Shown here in pieces: positions 45,579 through 51,067 of a DNA stretch of 64,000 bases (the first letter of the stretch is position 1; each line of letters opens with the position of its first letter). The position numbers were made by a program, and so were the translations under genes. This DNA is from Paenactinomyces guangxiensis (GTDB taxonomy: Bacteria; Bacillota; Bacilli; Thermoactinomycetales; Thermoactinomycetaceae). The notes below the pieces were generated by a model that made no database searches, was not told where the DNA came from, and worked only from the letters and a program-made list of their open reading frames with translations. The stretch lies in NCBI RefSeq assembly GCF_016055185.1, contig NZ_JAECVR010000009.1, positions 89,024 through 153,023 on the forward strand, given 5' to 3'.

Positions 45579-46691
45579 ATGGAAAAAACCAGTATCAGCG
45601 CCAATCAATTATTTTGCCTGGTCATCTTGTTTGAACTCGGCAGTTCAGTAATCGTGGGTTTGGGGAGCCAAGCGAAACAAGATGCATGGCTCTCCGTCCT
45701 GCTCGCTTTAGTCGGCGGGGTCCTTTTGTTTTTGGTCTTCTCCTCCCTTTATCGCCAATTTCCCGGGGAACCCTTAACCAGTTATATCCGATCCATTCTA
45801 GGTAAATGGATCGGATGGCCGCTGGGATTAGTCTACGTTCTCTACTTCATGTATATCTCCGCACGGGTTTTAAATGATATGTCAGCACTCATCCAGATTG
45901 CATGGCTCAATCGGACCCCCATGGTCGTACTCGGGGGGATGCTGATTTTATCGATCAGCTATGTGGTGTATCACGGGATCAATGTCCTGGCAAAAACGGG
46001 TGAATTTTTCCTGCCGATCTATCTCTTAAGCCTGGTGATTTCGTTTTTATTAATTATTTTTTCCGGGCTGTTGCAGATGGAAAACATTCAGCCGGTCGGC
46101 GAGGATTGGGAGCTGATCATCAAAACGGCCTATCCTTTAGTTTATACGTTTCCGTTTGGCGAGATGATCGTCTTTACCATGCTGCTTCCTTACTTAAAAA
46201 AGCAAAAAAAAAGCATCAAAACGGGGTTGCTGGCGATCGTAATCAGCGGCTTGATCCTTAGTCTGGTCATCGCGCAGAATATCGCTACTGTGGGAGCCCA
46301 CATCGCCGGGCGCGCACCGTTCCCTTTTTTAGTCGCCATCGCAAAAGTAAATATCGGGGAGTTTCTGCAGAGAATCGATGTTATATCTGTTTTTATCCTG
46401 GTGGTGGGAGCTTTTTTCAAAGTGGGTATCTTTTTCTATGCAGCCGTTATGGGAGCAACCGATTTATTCCGGATTCGGAAACGGAAACAAATGGTCTACC
46501 CCATCGGCATCATTATCCTGTTTTTATCGTTGACCATTTCAGCCAACTTTGTGGAACATATACGCGAAGGGCTGACCTACGTTCCCATTTATCTTCATAT
46601 TCCTTTGCAGACTGTCGTACCGGTGTTGCTGCTCCTGATCAGTTTGTTAAAAAACCGGCGGACAAAAGGGCCGTCGGTAAATAGTTGCTAA
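45579..46691 (+). CDS. GerAB-type spore germination permease-like subunit (operon 2)
   Basis: 370 aa with about ten membrane helices. It begins SISANQLFCLVILFELGSSVIVGLG, typical of GerAB (APC fold). Candidate nutrient-binding subunit. ATG at 45579 has AAGGAG nine bases upstream. It is third in the operon, and its end overlaps the convergent 46921 gene by 4 bp. Confidence 0.92.
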   Translation: MEKTSISANQLFCLVILFELGSSVIVGLGSQAKQDAWLSVLLALVGGVLLFLVFSSLYRQFPGEPLTSYIRSILGKWIGWPLGLVYVLYFMYISARVLNDMSALIQIAWLNRTPMVVLGGMLILSISYVVYHGINVLAKTGEFFLPIYLLSLVISFLLIIFSGLLQMENIQPVGEDWELIIKTAYPLVYTFPFGEMIVFTMLLPYLKKQKKSIKTGLLAIVISGLILSLVIAQNIATVGAHIAGRAPFPFLVAIAKVNIGEFLQRIDVISVFILVVGAFFKVGIFFYAAVMGATDLFRIRKRKQMVYPIGIIILFLSLTISANFVEHIREGLTYVPIYLHIPLQTVVPVLLLLISLLKNRRTKGPSVNSC

Positions 46692-46921
46692 TCCGCCCGG
46701 ATCCATTTTCGTTTTATATACGGCCAGAACAAAGATATAAACGGCAATATCAGGAAGAGGATCACAATGAAGAATTCAACCGACCCGATCATCCAGAACG
46801 GATTTTTTAACCGAACGAACGCTTGCATAACATCCAATCCCTGAATCAGATCCATGCCTACAGTCACACAGGCGGACAAAAAGGAAAGCAACAGAAAGAT
46901 ACCCAATTTCTTCATATTCAT
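46688..46921 (-). CDS. Small two-helix membrane protein
   Basis: 77 aa: a lipoprotein-like or membrane N-terminus (MKKLGIFLLLSFLSACVTVG, with Cys at about 18), a second helix (FFIVILFLILPFISLFWPYI) and a basic tail. LSAC could be a lipobox. AAAGGAAGAGGG precedes the ATG. Convergent with the second receptor operon. Function not recognised. Confidence 0.6.
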   Translation of the reverse strand: MNMKKLGIFLLLSFLSACVTVGMDLIQGLDVMQAFVRLKNPFWMIGSVEFFIVILFLILPFISLFWPYIKRKWIRAD

Positions 46922-46977
46922 CCCTCTTCCTTTGTGTTTTCATTTATTTTGCAGCTTAAAAACGGTTTCCATCCAGC

Positions 46978-47009
46978 AAAAAACTGGACTCCATCAAATG
47001 GAATCCAGC
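46978..47009 (-). terminator. Terminator of the Nudix gene
   Basis: On the minus strand CTGGATTCCAT, a short loop, ATGGAGTCCAG and six T, 60 bp after the Nudix stop codon. Confidence 0.8.
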
Positions 47010-47067
47010 GTTCACCTCGAACGGAGCATATACAGGCCATGCGTTCCGGTCTGCCCGGCATCTGCTT

Positions 47068-47538
47068 TTATTTGCCTGATATGAGACATTCTCTCTCTTT
47101 GGCCCGGGCTGTTACATATGCTTTGATGGACTCCAGAAACCGTACATCCATGTTTTCAGGAAGCTTTGTAAGATCAAAGAAGGAGAACTGTTGCTGCCTT
47201 TCATTTGTTTCTGTGTCGCCTTTGATGTCATCAGTGGCATAGACAGCGGCCACAATCCATTTTTTATCTGCTATTGCGCTCCGGTATTTCTCACCGGAAA
47301 AAATGCGAACCAGACGGAGCCGGTCGACCACCAGCCCCGTTTGCTCACAGACCGTGCGACGCGCCGTATCTTCCAATGTTTCTCCCCGTAACAAAAGACC
47401 GCCGGGAAGACCCCATGAACCTTGCTCACACTGTTGCAAAAGAAGACGATCCTTATCGTTGATGATCAGTACATGGGCGCCGACAAGGAGATGCGGAGGA
47501 CGTCCGATCCAGTTGCGAATTCCCTGTCTGTATCCCAT
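47068..47538 (-). CDS. Nudix hydrolase-like protein with degenerate catalytic box
   Basis: 156 aa. The Nudix fold is clear (VGAHVLIINDKDRLLLQQ, WGLPGGLLLRGETLEDTARR). The Nudix box G-x5-E-x7-R-E-U-x-E-E-x-G-U reads here with R-T-V-C-E-Q in the middle, so two of three metal-binding glutamates are replaced. It may bind nucleotides without normal hydrolysis. The ATG at 47538 follows AAAGGGAG. Confidence 0.8.
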   Translation of the reverse strand: MGYRQGIRNWIGRPPHLLVGAHVLIINDKDRLLLQQCEQGSWGLPGGLLLRGETLEDTARRTVCEQTGLVVDRLRLVRIFSGEKYRSAIADKKWIVAAVYATDDIKGDTETNERQQQFSFFDLTKLPENMDVRFLESIKAYVTARAKERECLISGK

Positions 47539-47655
47539 AAAGAAAATTCTCCCTTTGAACAAACAACATGATATAATAAATTTGCTTCTGTGTTTTTTGT
47601 GAATCTCTTTTTGAGATTCTTTTTTTATGCCGATATCCGCGACTGGGATCATGTC

Positions 47656-47919
47656 TCAGCCTTTTCTGTCCCTGTTGCCTTTCTCTTTATCAATGGTTGG
47701 CAACAAGCTTTTTCGATCGGCTCTTCCGGCTGTCAGGCTGGAATCAAAGGTAAAAGATCTGCATGTCAAACCGAAAGAGTTTCGCAGCTCCCGCACCAAC
47801 TCTTCAATCTGAATCCGGGAGTAGCCAAGCTTGGCCATCGCATAAATAACAAACGCAACCGCTTCCCCTTTTCGGATGGTTGCTGATTCCCCCTGCGTGA
47901 GCGGTTTTTTGTGCCTCAA
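47656..47919 (-). CDS. Hypothetical protein (87 aa)
   Basis: Basic, with a helical segment (ATIRKGEAVAFVIYAMAKLGYSRI and EELVRELRNSFGL) and a hydrophilic C-terminus. It overlaps the stop of the upstream minus-strand gene at 47916 (4-bp overlap), so the two are probably coupled. Family not recognised. Confidence 0.55.
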   Translation of the reverse strand: MRHKKPLTQGESATIRKGEAVAFVIYAMAKLGYSRIQIEELVRELRNSFGLTCRSFTFDSSLTAGRADRKSLLPTIDKEKGNRDRKG

Positions 47920-48119
47920 CCCTGTCCCCTCCTTTCCCTCAGCCCGTCGATGCTTGTCCCGGAGATCACTCTGTTTTTCCCGGATTCTGTGACCCGGACA
48001 TCAGCAAACCGCAGAATAATCTGTTTTCCGTTTGAAGTTTTTAAAAAGACAAAGCACCCAGTGCACAGGCCGGAAGGCGCGCCCGGCTTCTTCGTGCGGG
48101 AAATAAACGGAATCACCAT
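47916..48119 (-). CDS. Hypothetical protein (67 aa)
   Basis: Begins VIPFISRTKKPGAPSG and includes CTGCFVFLKTSNGKQIILRFADVRV, which looks like a small beta-rich domain with a Cys-x-x-Cys. The ATG at 48119 is eight bases after AAAGGAG. First of a coupled pair with the 47919 gene. Family not recognised. Confidence 0.55.
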   Translation of the reverse strand: MVIPFISRTKKPGAPSGLCTGCFVFLKTSNGKQIILRFADVRVTESGKNRVISGTSIDGLRERRGQG

Positions 48120-48207
48120 CGGCAACACTCCTTTTTGCATTTATTTTCTGAACAGTGCTGATGTAATTTCAGTATAGAAGCGGCAGAGAGAGGATTCAAT
48201 CAATTAC

Positions 48208-48364
48208 GGAAATTAGATTTGCATTTCCCTGGTTTCTGTCATTCAGGTGCAATGGAATCGCCGACAGCCCTTCTATTCCGAAATATTTGATTTCTTTCGT
48301 ATATTTCCAAATTGATTTTGTTATCAAAATAGTAAATAATAGACAACTAAAGGAAGGAGTTGTC
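48208..48364 (+). promoter_or_regulatory. Promoter/leader of the peptide-linked regulator with several inverted repeats
   Basis: Three inverted repeats lie in this short gap: GGAAAT/ATTTCC (48208-48213, 48223-48228); GAAATAT/ATATTTC (about 48280-48308); and GACAACT (48342-48348) with AGTTGTC (48358-48364). The last encloses the Shine-Dalgarno AAGGAAGG in its loop. TTGATT and an AT-rich -10 region lie just before it. Autoregulation and translational control are inferred. Confidence 0.5.
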
Positions 48365-48368
48365 CAAG

Positions 48369-49628
48369 ATGGATTTTAAAAGAGTGGGTGAATTGATTCG
48401 CAAAGTGCGGAAAGAACGAGGCATGACGCTGGATGACCTGTGTGATGATTACATTCCCCGAACCACCCTGTCATCCATTGAAAGAGGGCTGACACAGAAC
48501 GAGACCAAAGTACATTACATCCTGCGCAAACTGGATATTGACCTCTCCGATTTATGGCAAAGGGAAAAAAAGGATGAAGAAAAGAGAAAACTGGATTTGT
48601 TGCTGATCGAAAATATCATTAACTCCGACCCCAAAAAAGCATTCAGCCGGCTGACAAGACTGCCCGACGAGTACAATGGCCCGTTCCTTGTTTTTCTTAA
48701 GGCAAGATGTTATTTCAAGCTGAAACAATACAACAAGGCCACCGAATATTTTGACGACGCTCTGCAGGAACTGGAAAAGAGACCCGACCTTTCCTACACC
48801 AATTTAAAGCCGCGTTGCCTGAATCACAAGTCGATTATTGAGTTTCAACGGGGAAACAGTGAAAAAGCAGTCAGGTATGCTGAGGAAGGGTTAGAAAGCT
48901 TTGATTTTAAAGGTGAACGTAAGCACTATTATATCAATCTGCTGAGTAATAAAAGCATTTACTTGAAAAAATTAGGAAGAAAAGAAAAAGCGTTAGAGAA
49001 TCTGGAACAAATAAAGTTCGATTCACTCGATATCAATAGTGACGCTGTTCTCGGTGTGTACGTTTTGCGAACAATGCTTAAAAGAGAAATTAAAACCTAC
49101 GAAGATGCGATCAAATGTGCCAAAGAAGGAATAGCACTTGCAATCAACTGTTATAACTACGAACGTCAATTAGCATTGCTTATTGAATTAGGTGAGATCT
49201 ACAAGGAAAGTGGAGACTTCGACCAGGCAGAGAAGTGTCTCGAAACAGCGATTGAATTAAAAAGTCAGATAACTCGACGCCACTGGTTAATCGTAGATGC
49301 CTACTTGGAACTCGGAATTGTTCATTACAAGAAAAAAGATTTTCACAAGGCAAAGAAAGCATTACAAAAAGCCGCAGAGATTGCGAAAAAAGAAAATACT
49401 ATGCTAAAATATGCTCAAGCTATCATAGTTATTGCTGAAACTTTTCTCTTTGAATCCAACTTCGACCACGCAATTAATTATTTTAAAGAAGTGTATGAAC
49501 TAAACACTGGGAATAAAGAAGTCGAATCACGAGCATTGTTAGGTTTGGCCCGAGTGTATCATTTATTGAATGACGACCTAAACTGTACGAAGTATTCAAA
49601 ATTGTACATTGAATCTCTCGGGACGTAA
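48369..49628 (+). CDS. XRE helix-turn-helix/TPR regulator (RRNPP-like)
   Basis: 419 aa. Residues about 1-63 are an XRE-type HTH (VGELIRKVRKERGMTLDDLC, IPRTTLSSIERGLTQNE). The rest is a TPR array of about eight repeats, for example YFKLKQYNKATEYFDDAL, YKESGDFDQAEKCLETAIEL and YKKKDFHKAKKALQKAAEIA. This is the PlcR/NprR/Rgg-like plan in which TPRs bind a short peptide. ATG at 48369 has AAGGAAGGAG nine bases upstream; a TTG at 48360 is less likely. Three peptide genes follow in the same direction before the first terminator, starting 12 bp after the stop. The cognate peptide and DNA targets are not known. Confidence 0.9.
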   Translation: MDFKRVGELIRKVRKERGMTLDDLCDDYIPRTTLSSIERGLTQNETKVHYILRKLDIDLSDLWQREKKDEEKRKLDLLLIENIINSDPKKAFSRLTRLPDEYNGPFLVFLKARCYFKLKQYNKATEYFDDALQELEKRPDLSYTNLKPRCLNHKSIIEFQRGNSEKAVRYAEEGLESFDFKGERKHYYINLLSNKSIYLKKLGRKEKALENLEQIKFDSLDINSDAVLGVYVLRTMLKREIKTYEDAIKCAKEGIALAINCYNYERQLALLIELGEIYKESGDFDQAEKCLETAIELKSQITRRHWLIVDAYLELGIVHYKKKDFHKAKKALQKAAEIAKKENTMLKYAQAIIVIAETFLFESNFDHAINYFKEVYELNTGNKEVESRALLGLARVYHLLNDDLNCTKYSKLYIESLGT

Positions 49629-49640
49629 AAGGAGGAATTT

Positions 49641-49712
49641 ATGATGCTCTTCTCACATTCAAAGTTAGGGTTTAAATGTGGTGACGAAAAAGCTCCGGAC
49701 CCAACCGAATAA
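49641..49712 (+). CDS. Short peptide gene P1 (23 aa), downstream of the RRNPP-like regulator
   Basis: AAAAGGAGG is five bases upstream of a double ATG. The peptide begins MMLFSHSKLGFKCG and ends APDPTE. The same LG-aromatic, CG and PTE pattern recurs in P2 and P3. No signal peptide is apparent. It begins 12 bp after the regulator stop, so it should share its transcript. It may be a signalling peptide or a cytosolic effector. Confidence 0.65.
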   Translation: MMLFSHSKLGFKCGDEKAPDPTE

Positions 49713-49785
49713 TTGAGTGTAGAAAGAAGATTGGAAATAGATTTTACATCGAACTCTCTTTGGACATAAAAGGGAGAAATATATA

Positions 49786-49848
49786 ATGTGTTTTCATTTC
49801 GGTTTAGGATACTGTGGTGGTGATGACCACATAGGCCCAACTGAATAA
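49786..49848 (+). CDS. Short peptide gene P2 (20 aa)
   Basis: AAAAGGGAG precedes the ATG with a longer 9-10 nt spacer. The peptide begins MCFHFGLGYCGGDD and ends IGPTE. It shares LGY, CG, D and PTE with P1. The 73-nt gap after P1 includes a block (GATTGGAAATA, ACATC, ACATAAAAGG) repeated before P4, indicating duplication. Confidence 0.65.
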   Translation: MCFHFGLGYCGGDDHIGPTE

Positions 49849-49904
49849 GATCGAAAATAGGATTGAATATCGGAGCTCTCACGATAAATGGAGAGGAATT
49901 TATT

Positions 49905-49976
49905 ATGTATTTAAATTCAGGATTGGATTATAGACCTAACGCTGACACAGACCCAACCGAGATGTTAAGAGATTAA
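49905..49976 (+). CDS. Short peptide gene P3 (23 aa)
   Basis: GGAGAGGAATTTATT precedes the ATG. The peptide begins MYLNSGLDYRPNAD, has TDPTE, and adds a four-residue tail (MLRD). It lacks the cysteine found in P1, P2 and P4. It is last before the terminator at 50011. Confidence 0.6.
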   Translation: MYLNSGLDYRPNADTDPTEMLRD

Positions 49977-50010
49977 ATACCCTTAAAAAATAATGTTTAT
50001 GCTGATCCGG

Positions 50011-50056
50011 AAAGACACCTGAACTTATCCCTAAAACCAAAAGGTGTCTTTTTCTT
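50011..50056 (+). terminator. Terminator of the regulator-P1-P2-P3 unit
   Basis: AAAGACACCT (50011-50020), a 21-nt loop, AGGTGTCTTT (50042-50051), then T-rich sequence. Confidence 0.85.
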
Positions 50057-50083
50057 ATTTGTTCCCAGCTTCATTTCCGCTCT

Positions 50084-50113
50084 AAAAAAGGGAGTTCCCA
50101 TTGATGGAATCCC
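50084..50113 (-). terminator. Terminator of the formate dehydrogenase cluster
   Basis: On the minus strand GGGATTCC and GGAACTCCC arms flank a short loop and are followed by six T, after the small zinc protein stop at 50148. Confidence 0.75.
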
Positions 50114-50147
50114 TTATCCAATTTCATATTCCTCAAGCTGATGACGG

Positions 50148-50255
50148 CTATTGCCGGTCTTCAATACAATTTTCGCAAACATGAAGAATCACTTGTTTGC
50201 TTTCTTCTTGCTCCGATTCTTCTTCATTGCCGCAAATCTCACATACCCTCGGCAT
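50148..50255 (-). CDS. Tiny four-cysteine (zinc-ribbon-like) protein, 35 aa
   Basis: The sequence has CEICGNEEE and HVCENCIEDRQ, that is two C-x2-C pairs separated by 18 residues with an acidic middle, a standard zinc-ribbon layout. AAGGATGATG lies just upstream of the ATG at 50255. It follows the HMA-like gene by 20 bp and is the last gene before the terminator, so it probably belongs to the formate dehydrogenase unit. Function unknown. Confidence 0.6.
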   Translation of the reverse strand: MPRVCEICGNEEESEQEESKQVILHVCENCIEDRQ

Positions 50256-50275
50256 GTAACATCATCCTTTTTCCA

Positions 50276-50530
50276 TTATTCCCTGCCCATTTTAATTTTC
50301 TCTTCCTCGATTTCTCCGTCTTCCATCTTAATCTCAAATCCGGAGTCCAGAATCGCCTGCTGAAAGTCCTCGAAAGAGGCGGCCTTTTCATCGTATGTGA
50401 ACGTTGCCTCTCCTTTATCCAAACTGACCTCCACTTTTCTGGTGCCCCAAACTTCATGAAGCGCTTGACTTACTTTATCGGCGTCTTGTTGATCAGCCAT
50501 CCCCTGGACAGCAATTTTTCGAGTAACCAT
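50276..50530 (-). CDS. HMA-like (copper-chaperone fold) protein lacking the metal-binding cysteines
   Basis: 84 aa. TRKIAVQGMADQQDADKVSQAL matches the beta-alpha start of heavy-metal-associated domains, where GMxCxxC would be expected, but here it is GMADQQ. It continues VEVSLDKGEATFTYDEKAASFEDFQQAILDSGFEIK, like CopZ. A tail rich in Glu/Lys follows. The fold assignment is by eye; the missing cysteines argue against copper binding. It is 39 bp after the DUF1641 gene. Confidence 0.65.
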   Translation of the reverse strand: MVTRKIAVQGMADQQDADKVSQALHEVWGTRKVEVSLDKGEATFTYDEKAASFEDFQQAILDSGFEIKMEDGEIEEEKIKMGRE

Positions 50531-50569
50531 CTTTTTACCCCCATAACGAATCCCCTGTAACGGGTATAA

Positions 50570-51067
50570 TCAATGGACCTTCTTTTTACCTTTGTTCCAT
50601 TCCTCACCCATTCCCTGTAAAAAGGCCATCATTGTCGTTAAAGATGCATTGACATCCGGATCACGCAAGGTTTTTACCAAACCCCCGAGGCCTGTCTGTT
50701 TGTCTTCCTTCATACTTTCCGCGGAACGTTCCAATCCGCGGGCTGCGCCATCAAATATTTTTTGCAGCTGGTCGGGGTTTAGCTTGCCTAAAAAATATAA
50801 ACTGCTGATCCCATTTTTTATAAAGCGGTGCATTCCCGGCTGGTTCAGTGTCTGCATGGCAGTAACACCCCATTTGTGGCGTGTTTTTAACATCCCTTGC
50901 ACAATATCGAGCAGTCCGGCACGATGTAATTCCTTTAGAATATCGAGGAACACAACCAAAGCGTCTCGACTATTGGCTGTAGCCTCCAAAATTTGTTTGA
51001 CGGCTTGCGCCTGTTCTTGTTCCGGAGTTGGAACATGTTTCTCAATGCGGGTGATCGCTTTGGCCAT
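50570..51067 (-). CDS. DUF1641 protein (YrhD-like), formate dehydrogenase partner
   Basis: 165 aa. It includes ALVVFLDILKELHRAGLLDIVQGML and LVKTLRDPDVNASLTTMMAFLQGMG, typical of DUF1641/YrhD, which is regularly encoded with the NAD-type formate dehydrogenase (yrhE). The ATG at 51067 follows AAGGAGG and overlaps the dehydrogenase end by 26 bp. Role unknown, perhaps in assembly or electron transfer. Confidence 0.85.
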   Translation of the reverse strand: MAKAITRIEKHVPTPEQEQAQAVKQILEATANSRDALVVFLDILKELHRAGLLDIVQGMLKTRHKWGVTAMQTLNQPGMHRFIKNGISSLYFLGKLNPDQLQKIFDGAARGLERSAESMKEDKQTGLGGLVKTLRDPDVNASLTTMMAFLQGMGEEWNKGKKKVH

